Shown: piece by piece, positions 16,992 to 24,602 of the stretch
How positions within the stretch are numbered: position 1 is the first letter of the stretch
Layout: the number at the start of each line of letters is the position of its first letter
Assembly: GCA_038248985.1 (NCBI GenBank)
Contig: JBBRWV010000025.1
Location: 1 to 31,978 of the forward strand
Reading direction: 5' to 3'
DNA from: JBBRWV01 sp038248985
GTDB taxonomy: Bacteria; Planctomycetota; Phycisphaerae; WQYP01
Length of the DNA: 31,978 bases
Translations under genes and position numbers: made by a program
The notes under the pieces: model-generated
What the model saw: only the letters and a program-made list of their open reading frames with translations
What the model was told of the DNA's origin: nothing
The model's database searches: none

Positions 16992-17055
16992 GTGCAGTCT
17001 CAGGGGCCAATTTTGGTATCCAGAATACAAGCTCAGTGAGGCAACGGTGCGTCGC

Positions 17056-17295
17056 TCAGGGAACGTCATGCGACGGGGCAGTGGCGGCGGGAAACTTGTG
17101 GCGTTCATCCCAATTGACGGCCTTGTTGTAATAATCTTTGACGACCGGCGGATCGGTGCGGATGGCCTCGACAACGCCGATGGCCACCAGCGACAGATTG
17201 AACAGCAGAAGGCCGACAATGAAAAAAGTCCAGCGGATGGCGGCGCGGCGATTGAGCAATTGAATGTTCGCGGAATCATTAGCGTGAGTGGTCAT
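17056..17295 (-). CDS. ccoH: FixH/CcoH-like small membrane protein
   Basis: The 79-residue product starts MTTHANDSANIQLLNRR, has one membrane helix (WTFFIVGLLLFNLSLVAIGVV) and then RTDPPVVKDYYNKAVNWDER. The VVKDYYNKAVNWD segment is like the conserved vvxnYYkkgxxyd of FixH proteins, which assist cbb3 maturation. It is shorter than classical FixH and lacks most of the periplasmic domain. It overlaps the end of ccoG by 17 bases and precedes the SafE-like gene, the usual position. Confidence 0.82.
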   Translation of the reverse strand: MTTHANDSANIQLLNRRAAIRWTFFIVGLLLFNLSLVAIGVVEAIRTDPPVVKDYYNKAVNWDERHKFPAATAPSHDVP

Positions 17296-18793
17296 CAGCG
17301 GCTCCTTTGTCTTTTTTTTCTTCATCGATTTTGGCAGCGACGACGGCGGGGCCCAGAAGTCTTCCCGCCAGGTCTTGCGTGAAACCGGCGTCGTCGCGCA
17401 CCCGCAACGTGAACTCCAGCATACCTGCTGCACCGCGAAAAGCGTGCGGGGGAAGCTCCACGATGAAACCTTGCACTTCGTTCTTGTCCGGCGCGACGGG
17501 CATCGGATTCTGATCGACCCGCAGGCGGGCTTCCGGCAAGCCAATGATTTCGAGATGATAGGCTTGAGGTGATTCCGTGCGATTCTGAATCTTGATGCGC
17601 AGGGCGTTGGCAATATCCCCGTTGGGCAGGGTGACAAACGGATTGCCGAGATTGCGCAGCAGCGTGACGTCGGCGGTGCCTTTGTTGGAAAACACGACGA
17701 CGAAAACCGTGATGAGTATCAGCAGGATGACAGGGTAGAGAATCACTCGCGGGCGGAGGCGGCGGGAGTTTTCACCGTTAATACGGGCCTGCGAGGAGTA
17801 GCGAATGAGGCCGCGCGGACGATTGATTTTGTCCATGACGACATCGCAGGCATTGATGCACTGGGTGCAGTTGACGCACTCCATCTGCAGGCCGTCGCGG
17901 ATGTCGATGCCGGTGGGGCAGGTGGTGACGCAGAGGTGACAGTCGATGCAATCGCCGAGGACGGACGTGGAGGGGTCAGGGGTCAGCGGTGAGGTGTCAG
18001 CAGCGAGCAGGGGAAGCGCGATGGATTTGTCTGACTGCGAAGCCCTTGCTCCCATCCTTCCTCGTGGCTCGCCGCGGCGTTTGTCGTAGCTGACGATCAT
18101 CGACCATTTATCCAGCAGGACGGATTGGAAGCGACCGTACGGGCAGGCGATGAGGCAGAGTTGCTCGCGAAACCAGTAGAAGTCAAAGAACATCAGAATG
18201 GTGGTGATGGCCATCACCAGGAATGCGGTGGGATGGTTGAACGGGTTGCCGGTGATCCAGTGGCGAAGACTGTCGACGCCGACGAAGTAGGCCAGAAACG
18301 TGTGTGCCGGCAGCGCCGTCACAAGCAGGGCGGCGAAGAAATAGGTGGGTTTGCGCCAGCCGGCAAGTGATTCCTTGGGTGGGCCGCCGCGGCCGATCGT
18401 GCGTTCGAAGAGGCGCTCGAGGGGGCGATAAATAAATTCCAGGTAGACGGTTTGCGGGCAGGCCCAGCCACACCAGAGGCGGCCGAGAAGCGCGGTGAAG
18501 AGAAAGATGCTGACGAAAAAAGTGAGAAGAAAAATCGCCAGCAGAAAAGTATCGGTGGGCAAGAACGTGTACCCGCCGATGTAAAAGCGGCGATGAATGA
18601 TGTCGAGCAAAACCGCGGGATGGCCGTTCAGCGTGATCCACGGAAGGCCAAAGAACAGGGCGATGAGAAAGTAGGCGACGCCGCGGCGGGCGGTGAGGAA
18701 GCGGCCTTTGCTGAGGCGCGGGCGCAGCCAGAGCCGCTGACCGTCGGCGGTCATGGTGGAAAGAACGGAGGAAGGTGCATCGGGTATGGACAT
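17279..18793 (-). CDS. ccoG: Cytochrome c oxidase accessory protein CcoG (FixG/RdxA)
   Basis: The 504-residue protein is a polyferredoxin-like copper reductase used in cbb3 biogenesis. The start chosen is 18793 (MSIPDAPS), after the ccoP stop. It has several membrane helices, the motif GRLWCGWACPQTVYLEFIYR, FREQLCLIACPYGRFQS, then two 4Fe-4S clusters: CIDCHLCVTTCPTGIDIRDG and CVNCTQCINACD, and the C-terminal FixG Ig-like domain. Between RRGEPRG and GDCIDC there are about 34 residues where relatives have about 10 to 15. The extra piece, including ADTSPLTPDPSTSV, is translated from a copy of the dispersed CCCCTGACCCC repeat. The reading frame remains open, so the protein may work with an added loop. 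Confidence 0.95.
   Translation of the reverse strand: MSIPDAPSSVLSTMTADGQRLWLRPRLSKGRFLTARRGVAYFLIALFFGLPWITLNGHPAVLLDIIHRRFYIGGYTFLPTDTFLLAIFLLTFFVSIFLFTALLGRLWCGWACPQTVYLEFIYRPLERLFERTIGRGGPPKESLAGWRKPTYFFAALLVTALPAHTFLAYFVGVDSLRHWITGNPFNHPTAFLVMAITTILMFFDFYWFREQLCLIACPYGRFQSVLLDKWSMIVSYDKRRGEPRGRMGARASQSDKSIALPLLAADTSPLTPDPSTSVLGDCIDCHLCVTTCPTGIDIRDGLQMECVNCTQCINACDVVMDKINRPRGLIRYSSQARINGENSRRLRPRVILYPVILLILITVFVVVFSNKGTADVTLLRNLGNPFVTLPNGDIANALRIKIQNRTESPQAYHLEIIGLPEARLRVDQNPMPVAPDKNEVQGFIVELPPHAFRGAAGMLEFTLRVRDDAGFTQDLAGRLLGPAVVAAKIDEEKKDKGAADDHSR
17970..18000 (-). repeat. CCCCTGACCCC repeat inside the ccoG coding region
   Basis: On the plus strand GAGGGGTCAGGGGTCAGC lies at about 17970-17986, followed by GGTGAGGTGTCAG. 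It matches the core found beside tpiA, gmk and the phosphoesterase gene. In the minus-strand frame it encodes LTPDPS within an extra linker of CcoG. Confidence 0.75.
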
Positions 18794-18834
18794 GGTCGAT
18801 TCATGCGTAAATGCCGCTGAAAAACTGTCAATTG

Positions 18835-19452
18835 TTACTTTGCGGTTTTCGTCGTGGTCGCGGGTGCGGCTTGCGGCTTGGGCCATTCGGGTAGCGGTTC
18901 TCCCTCCGGCGGCAGGCCGGGCAGGTTCTTCCCGCGCAGACTCGAAACATAACTAGCCACCAGGGCGATTTCATTGGGATGCAAATTGGTGCCCTGCGCG
19001 GGCATTTTTCCGTTGGCGGCGCCATTGGTAATGATCCGCGGAATATCCGTAATCTTCTTGAGGTTCTTGGTAAAATTATCCGTGAGATTCACACCGATCC
19101 CCCCCTGACCCTCGGGCCCATGACAACTGATGCAACGGGCTTTGAAGACGCTCTGTCCAACCAACATGTAGTCCTTGTTTTGCGTCCAATTCGCCAGGTT
19201 CTGCTCCGTCAGTTTCAGCTCGCCCATGCCGGCAAAACGCTTTTTGAGGTCAGCGGCTTGCTCGGTGGTGTATTCATCTGCGACGGAACGGTCGGGCACG
19301 CCTGCGTGATAGTACGCCCAGTAACCCACCGCCCAGATGACCGTGGCGATAAACAGCGCCACCCACCACCCGGGCATTGGATTGTCATATTCCTGAATCC
19401 CGTCGTAGTTGTGGCTGGAGAGTTTGTCGAATTTTTGTTCCGGTGCGCTCAT
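18835..19452 (-). CDS. ccoP: cbb3 oxidase subunit III, monoheme CcoP-like
   Basis: From the ATG at 19452 the product is 205 residues. It starts with the CcoP signature YDGIQEYDNPMPGWWVALF leading into one membrane helix, then a periplasmic cytochrome c domain with CISCHGPEGQGG and the distal Met in GKMPAQG. Classical CcoP has two heme c domains; only one CxxCH is present here, so electrons would pass through one fewer heme. The C-terminus is rich in P, A, K and T. It lies between ccoQ and ccoG in the operon. Confidence 0.93.
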   Translation of the reverse strand: MSAPEQKFDKLSSHNYDGIQEYDNPMPGWWVALFIATVIWAVGYWAYYHAGVPDRSVADEYTTEQAADLKKRFAGMGELKLTEQNLANWTQNKDYMLVGQSVFKARCISCHGPEGQGGIGVNLTDNFTKNLKKITDIPRIITNGAANGKMPAQGTNLHPNEIALVASYVSSLRGKNLPGLPPEGEPLPEWPKPQAAPATTTKTAK

Positions 19453-19521
19453 GAGGAGCCTTTCGAGAAAAAAGCCATTCGTTGTGCGTGATCGCACAAA
19501 AGGGCCGTGGCCGAGCCGGCG

Positions 19522-19683
19522 TCAATGCTGCTCTTCGTTGGCCATGTTGGCGAGGCGTTCCGCTTCACCTTTGGGGCGGAGAAATTCGCGGACGACGACC
19601 CCGATAAAAACCCCGATGAAAATCACGAGTGCGACCGAGGGAAAAATTGTCAGACCCGCGGCTTCAATGACACTTCGCAACAT
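19522..19683 (-). CDS. ccoQ: CcoQ-like small subunit of cbb3 oxidase
   Basis: A 53-residue protein with one membrane helix (FPSVALVIFIGVFIGVVV) followed by REFLRPKGEAERLANM. This matches the shape of CcoQ/FixQ: a short helix then a basic, charged tail starting near a conserved WxF/REF. AAGGAG precedes the ATG at good spacing. It sits between ccoNO and ccoP, the canonical place. CcoQ stabilises the CcoP association. Confidence 0.88.
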   Translation of the reverse strand: MLRSVIEAAGLTIFPSVALVIFIGVFIGVVVREFLRPKGEAERLANMANEEQH

Positions 19684-19738
19684 GGAGAACTCCTTGGTAA
19701 TTCGCCTCTGACTCACCGCAGCCCGCACGCAACTTGGG

Positions 19739-22108
19739 TTACGGCGAAGGTGCGGAGGTGGCCGAAGGTGCCGGTCCGCTGCTTGGCGCGCTGGTGCTGG
19801 CCGGTGCCGTCTCAGGCACCGACTCGGGCGCGGCCTTGAAGAGATCCGTGCCGAGCCGCTGCAGATACGCAATCATGGCCACAACTTGCTTGTCCTGCAG
19901 ATTAGGCGGGCCGCCCTGCAGAACGATCTCATCAGCGATGACCTTGGCCTGTTTCCTGGCATCATCGGATGCCGCAGCAATTTTCGCATCGTCGCCATAG
20001 GGCACGCCCATCGCTCGCATGGCCGATAGCTTGCCCGGCAAAGCGGCGAAATCCGTGTCATTCGTAAAGAACCAGGGATACCGCGGCATGATGCTCCTGG
20101 GTGTGACCTTATATGGATCCTGAAAATGCAGGACATGCCAGAGGTGGCTTTGTTTGCCGCCTTCACGTGCTAAATCCGGACCAATGCGTCGGCTGCCCCA
20201 TTGGAACGGGTGATCGTAAACAAATTCGCCCGGCTTGGAGTACTCAGGCGAGTAACGCTTCGTCTCCGGTAAGATCGGCCGAATCATCTGCGAGTGACAG
20301 TTGTAACATCCTTCAGCCACGTAAATGTCGCGCCCCGCCAACTCCAGCGGCGTATACGGCGTAACACTCGCAATCGTCGGCACGTTCGCGCGAATCAAAA
20401 ACGTGGGAATGATTTCAAACAGCGACGCCACCGCCACCGCAATGATCACCCAAACGGTGAACTTCAGCGGCCGCGCCTCCCACGCGCGATGCCAGTACAT
20501 CTCAATCATGAGATCGAGCTTCTTGCCGACCTTGGCGACCTGCGCCCCATCCAACCGTGCTGCGGGAACCGGATCATCAACGAACGTTTTGCTGAGCGAC
20601 GCCGCCTCGATCACGGGCACCTCGTAGACACTGGGACGCGCCTGCCACGTCTTGTAGAAGTTCACCGCGCACAGAATGCCGCCGAACATGTACATGCCGC
20701 CGCCGAGGATGCGGATCCAATACATGGGCAAGAGGGCCACGACGGTTTCGATGAAATCGGGATAGGTCAGTTGGCCGTTGTCATTCGTGGCGCGCCACAT
20801 CAAGCCCTGCGTAAGGCCGGCGGCATAGATTGCGACGATGTAGAGCAGGATGCCGAAGGTGGCCAGCCAGAAATGCGCGTTGGCTAATTTTTGCGAATAC
20901 AGCTTGGCCTGGAAAAGCCGCGGCAGGAGCCAGTAAATCATGCCGAAGGCCAGAAATCCGTTCCATCCCAGCGCGCCGGAATGCACGTGGGCGATGGTCC
21001 AGTCTGTATAGTGCGAAAGCGAGTTCACGGCCTTGATCGAGAGCACCGGCCCTTCGAACGTGGCCATGCCGTAGAAGGTAATGGCGACTACGAAAAACTT
21101 GAGTACGGGATCCTGCGAGACTTTGTGCCACGCGCCACGCAACGTCAGCAGGCCGTTGATCATGCCGCCCCACGAGGGCATCCACAACATGATGGAAAAA
21201 ACCATGCCGAGGGTTGACGCCCACTCCGGCAACGCCGTGTAGTGCAGATGGTGCGGGCCGGCCCAGATGTAAATGAACACCAGCGACCAGAAATGCACGA
21301 TCGACAGGCGATACGAGTAAACCGGCTTACCTGCGGCCTTGGGCACGAAGTAATACATCATGCCCAGGAAGGGCGTCGTCAGGAAGAACGCCACCGCGTT
21401 GTGCCCGTACCACCATTGCATGAACGCATCCTGCACGCCGGCGTAAATGCCGTAGCTCTTGAAGAAGCTGACGGGCAGCACCAGGTTATTGAACACATGC
21501 AGAACCGTCACGGCAACAATCGTGGCGATGTAAAACCAGAGGGCGACGTACAGATGACGCTCGCGGCGTCTGGCGAGCGTCATGAAAAAGTTCGTGCCGA
21601 AGAATCCGAGCCAGACGACGGCGATCGCGATGTCGATGGGCCACTCGAGTTCTGCGTACTCTTTGGATTGGGTGATGCCGAAGGGGAGCGTCAATGCGGC
21701 CGCGACGATGATGAGTTGCCAGCCCCAGAAATGGGCCCAGGAAAGTTTGTCCGACCACATGCGGGCTTTGCAGAGCCGCTGCGTGGAATAATAGATGCCC
21801 GCGAAAATCGCGTTGCCGGCAAAGGCGAAGATGGCGGCATTGGTGTGCAGAGGGCGAAGGCGGGAAAACGTTCCCTGCGGGATTTGCATCCACCCCTTGA
21901 CGAACGCGGGAAAATACGGCGTCAGCGAAGGCAGCACGAGCAGGAACGCGATGATGATGCCGACGAGGAAGGCGACGAGGGCCCAGATGAGGGTGGCCAA
22001 GGTGAAGGCGCGGACGACTTTGTCATCGTAGGAGAAGCGGTCGAGCGTGGAGCGCGCGGGGGCGAGAGAGGGCGACTCGATGGAATCGGCCGTGGGGCTG
22101 AGGGACAT
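19739..22108 (-). CDS. ccoNO: Fused cbb3 cytochrome oxidase subunits I and II (CcoN-CcoO)
   Basis: One 789-residue protein carries both catalytic subunits of the high-affinity oxidase that reduces oxygen to water. CcoN part (about 1-490): low-spin heme ligand H88 in RPLHTN, Cu-B ligands H236 (WWYGHNAV), H286 and H287 (AGPHHLHY), and heme ligands H374 and H376 in AHVHSGALGWNG. A connecting stretch leads to the CcoO part (about 535-760) with one membrane anchor, the heme c motif CYNCHSQMIRP (601-605) and the Met-containing SIMPRYPWFF. A tail rich in A, P and S ends the protein. Such fusions are known in Bacteroidota and Planctomycetota. It is the first gene of the cco unit. Confidence 0.96.
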   Translation of the reverse strand: MSLSPTADSIESPSLAPARSTLDRFSYDDKVVRAFTLATLIWALVAFLVGIIIAFLLVLPSLTPYFPAFVKGWMQIPQGTFSRLRPLHTNAAIFAFAGNAIFAGIYYSTQRLCKARMWSDKLSWAHFWGWQLIIVAAALTLPFGITQSKEYAELEWPIDIAIAVVWLGFFGTNFFMTLARRRERHLYVALWFYIATIVAVTVLHVFNNLVLPVSFFKSYGIYAGVQDAFMQWWYGHNAVAFFLTTPFLGMMYYFVPKAAGKPVYSYRLSIVHFWSLVFIYIWAGPHHLHYTALPEWASTLGMVFSIMLWMPSWGGMINGLLTLRGAWHKVSQDPVLKFFVVAITFYGMATFEGPVLSIKAVNSLSHYTDWTIAHVHSGALGWNGFLAFGMIYWLLPRLFQAKLYSQKLANAHFWLATFGILLYIVAIYAAGLTQGLMWRATNDNGQLTYPDFIETVVALLPMYWIRILGGGMYMFGGILCAVNFYKTWQARPSVYEVPVIEAASLSKTFVDDPVPAARLDGAQVAKVGKKLDLMIEMYWHRAWEARPLKFTVWVIIAVAVASLFEIIPTFLIRANVPTIASVTPYTPLELAGRDIYVAEGCYNCHSQMIRPILPETKRYSPEYSKPGEFVYDHPFQWGSRRIGPDLAREGGKQSHLWHVLHFQDPYKVTPRSIMPRYPWFFTNDTDFAALPGKLSAMRAMGVPYGDDAKIAAASDDARKQAKVIADEIVLQGGPPNLQDKQVVAMIAYLQRLGTDLFKAAPESVPETAPASTSAPSSGPAPSATSAPSP

Positions 22109-22195
22109 GCGTGGGGCTCCATTAAGTATCGTTTTTGGTCTTTATATCCAATATCCATCGGAAAATATAAGCGTTGTCCGCACTAAAGCCCACCA

Positions 22196-22211
22196 TTTTG
22201 AGGAACCAAAA
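22196..22211. promoter_or_regulatory. Candidate operator upstream of ccoNO
   Basis: A short inverted repeat, TTTTG-N6-CAAAA, lies about 90 bases before the ccoNO start in an AT-rich stretch unlike its surroundings. It resembles an FNR/CRP-type half-site pair but has six instead of eight bases between TTG and CAA halves, so it is not a standard anaerobox. Presented as a candidate only. Confidence 0.25.
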
Positions 22212-22716
22212 AGGATAAAATTCAAGACCTAAATATGCGATTATTTGATCCATTTATACTCAGTGCCATGAGTGGAGGGGCGAGTATTAAGAAAAGGGGG
22301 GCAAGAATGCCAAAATACGCGGGCAAGAGAGAGAGACGCGTGGCACTCTTGCTTGGGGGGATTGTTAAAATGTGGAGGCGTATTGATGAAAAAGTGGCGT
22401 TTTTGGGGCAGAATTGACAGAATGCGAAATAGTGGGGGAAAGAGAGATGAAGCTTGGCAATCTCCTCCCAATCCCGATAGGAGATTTAGGAGATGGGGGT
22501 TTAGGTGAGTGGTAAAATTTGTTAAGTGGTTAAATGGGACTTCGGGGGGGGGTGGAATGCGGGAGGTTTTGGGTGGCTGGGAGTGACACTGGAAGGATGA
22601 GTTGCGCGGCTGGCGCCAACAACGCCACCCTACTCACCCGCAACCTCAAAAATTTCTCCCGCATTCCCCGCCTTCGCACCATCGACGCCACCAAATAGCC
22701 CCGACACCCCCCTTCC
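22212..22716. other. Gene-poor G-rich then C-rich spacer with palindromes
   Basis: No credible gene is present between the cco operon and the terminator at 22717. The plus strand is G-rich to about 22600 and then C-rich. Perfect inverted repeats include AATCTCCT / AGGAGATT (22459-22466, 22479-22486) and GGAATGCGGGAG / CTCCCGCATTCC (22554-22565, 22656-22667), the latter enclosing further complementary pieces such as GGGTGGC / GCCACCC. A run of nine G lies near 22544-22552. Confidence 0.55.
22301..22352. repeat. Imperfect inverted repeat, REP-like
   Basis: GCAAGAATGCCA (22301-22312) and TGGCACTCTTGC (22341-22352) are complementary at 11 of 12 positions across a 28-base loop containing GGGCAAGAGAGAGAG. 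The loop repeats the GGCAAGA element. This could be a small palindromic repeat unit or part of an old element. Confidence 0.5.
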
Positions 22717-22751
22717 AAAAAAAAAAAACGCCCAGGCATCGCCCAAGCGTT
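22717..22751 (-). terminator. Intrinsic terminator of the 22779-23807 gene
   Basis: Read on the minus strand, AACGCTTGGGC and GCCTGGGCGTT form a stem closed by a three-base loop, with wobble pairs in the middle, followed by a run of twelve T. It lies about 30 bases after the stop of the minus-strand gene. Confidence 0.88.
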
Positions 22752-22778
22752 CTCTCTTACAAATCCAAACTCAAAAAC

Positions 22779-23807
22779 TCACCCCACGCCCAGCGGCTGC
22801 TGCGCCTTCTCTTGCAAAATCAACATCCGCTCCCGCACCTCGCTCGCCATCCGCGTGTTCGGAAACTCATCATTGATCTGCTTCCCGATCCGCAGCGCCT
22901 CCGTCCAGCTCTTGTCATGCACATGCAACGCAAACTGCACCCCCAGTTGCTGCAGCCGCTTCTTGAACACATCCCGCGCACTATCCTTATAAGCCTCCGC
23001 CTCTCCGGGTGACAAATATTGATCCAACTGCTTCAGCAGCTCCACGCTCCGATCCACATCGTCCTTCGCCACCGCATCTTTCCACTGCTTGAGCAGCTCC
23101 CGCTTATGACCGTCCCGCGCCGCGGCGATCCGGTCCGGCATGCGCTTCGCCTCCGCATGGTTCGGAAACGCCCGCAGCAACCGCTCCGATTCCTTCGTCG
23201 CATCACTCCAGTCATGCCGCCCGCACAGCAACTCCACATGCTGCACCGTCTCCTGCACCCGCGCATCGATCGCCGCCTTGCTCGTCTGATGCACCTGGTC
23301 ACGCAGCTTGTTCGCTTCCAACTGGTACCCAAATCGCCGCTCCATCTCGTTGGCCAGCATCAACGCCGCCTCAAAATCGCCCCGCTCAATGTCCTCCCGA
23401 ATCGCGGCCCGCAAGGCCTCCAAATCCTTCTGCCGATACGCCACCTGCTTGGCCGCATCGCTCAGCGACGCCGTCTCGCGAATGTTCTCCAGCAGGTGCC
23501 GCTGCGCCTCCATCGCCCCCAACAATTGCTCAATCCGATACCGCTGATCGTACGCCCGACGCACCATCACACCCACCAGCGGCAGCACCAGCAGCGGCAA
23601 AAGCGCGATCAACACCCCCACGCATATCACCAGGATCATCGGCCCCGCCGGCCCAATCGCCTGCTGCCACTTCATCGACAGCACCGACGTATACAGCGTC
23701 ATGATCTTATACGTATACACCACCCCCACCGTCACCACGATCAACCCCACCAACACCAACACGTACAACATCGACCGCGCTCGATTGACCAGCTTTTCCA
23801 AATCCAT
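22779..23807 (-). CDS. Membrane-anchored helical repeat protein, function unknown
   Basis: The 342-residue protein has two N-terminal membrane segments (about 13-35 and 57-82) and then a long charged helical region. Parts such as GDFEAALMLANEMERRFGYQ, GRHDWSDATKESERLLRAFP and KSWTEALRIGKQINDEFPN look like degenerate TPR-type helix pairs, each pairing a W/F-containing first helix with a second ending before FP. A coiled-coil role is plausible around residues 95-135. AAGGAG lies seven bases before the ATG and a strong terminator follows, so it is a single-gene transcript. I do not recognise a named family. Confidence 0.8.
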   Translation of the reverse strand: MDLEKLVNRARSMLYVLVLVGLIVVTVGVVYTYKIMTLYTSVLSMKWQQAIGPAGPMILVICVGVLIALLPLLVLPLVGVMVRRAYDQRYRIEQLLGAMEAQRHLLENIRETASLSDAAKQVAYRQKDLEALRAAIREDIERGDFEAALMLANEMERRFGYQLEANKLRDQVHQTSKAAIDARVQETVQHVELLCGRHDWSDATKESERLLRAFPNHAEAKRMPDRIAAARDGHKRELLKQWKDAVAKDDVDRSVELLKQLDQYLSPGEAEAYKDSARDVFKKRLQQLGVQFALHVHDKSWTEALRIGKQINDEFPNTRMASEVRERMLILQEKAQQPLGVG

Positions 23808-24057
23808 GGTATCTCCTTACTTCCCGAAAGACGGCGCACGCAACTGCAAGTTGCACCACGAAACTACCGCCCTGCCGCGGCCCGTCTCGCAATAGATTAA
23901 GATGTGTCACCTCACACTCTACGCGCCATTTCCCATCATCGTCAAGATTATTTACACCCCAATCCCGACTTTCTTCCGCTTTTCCGACAATTACCCCTCC
24001 CGCGCCCGCGCGACCCCCCTTCTCAACCCCCCAGCCCTTTTCGCCGATGTCTCCTCC

Positions 24058-24324
24058 ATGCCCACGCTCGATCCCACGCTCTGGTTCCTCGTCACCCTCG
24101 GGGCCCTCGTCATGGCCGCCATCATGCTCCGCAGCATCGGCCTGGGCGCCGTCTCCCTGGCCTCCTCCGCCGTCGACGCCCGCCGCGCCCTCGTCGTCCT
24201 GCGTTCCAAAGAAAATGCCGAAGCCGAAGCCACCGGCCGCGCTGCCGCCCTCGAACCCCTCTGTCTCAACCCCGACGGCTCTATCGAAGAACCCATCCTG
24301 GCCGAAGTCGAGTCCTCGGCCTGA
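24058..24324 (+). CDS. Small single-span membrane protein, function unknown
   Basis: From the ATG at 24058 the product has 88 residues with one membrane helix (LWFLVTLGALVMAAIML) and a charged, alanine-rich C-terminal half ending in an acidic segment. The open frame runs upstream to an ATG at 23902, but that part is proline-rich and not protein-like. No clear ribosome binding site precedes 24058. It is divergent from the gene at 22779-23807. The frame bias and the good helix make it a probable gene. Confidence 0.5.
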   Translation: MPTLDPTLWFLVTLGALVMAAIMLRSIGLGAVSLASSAVDARRALVVLRSKENAEAEATGRAAALEPLCLNPDGSIEEPILAEVESSA

Positions 24325-24602
24325 TCACATCCCCTAAAAAATCTCCGCCTGACCAATAATCTCGCCGCGCACGTCCATTTAAAAAATCATTTTCTCCATT
24401 TCGCCCCAATTCCCACCTCCTTTATTGTCCCCCACGCACAACAATCGTATACTTTCTCCCAGTGGATTGACCTCCACCCCGAGCCGCCTGATTAGCTCGA
24501 CAAACCGCCCCAAAATTCCTCCCCCTGTCGCACGCAACTTCCGCTGCCATCAAAAATTGTGGACGATCTTCCCGGTTTTACCGATACACAAGGCTGAGTC
24601 GT

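Noticed and set aside
22235..22508. Small plus-strand frames in the spacer after ccoNO
   Set aside because: They overlap palindromic repeats, lack motifs and have no good start signals.
22501..22560. A dif recombination site near the composition flip
   Set aside because: A TTAAAT-like half (GTTAAGTGGTTAAAT) is present, but the partner arm and spacing of a 28-base dif site are not convincing.
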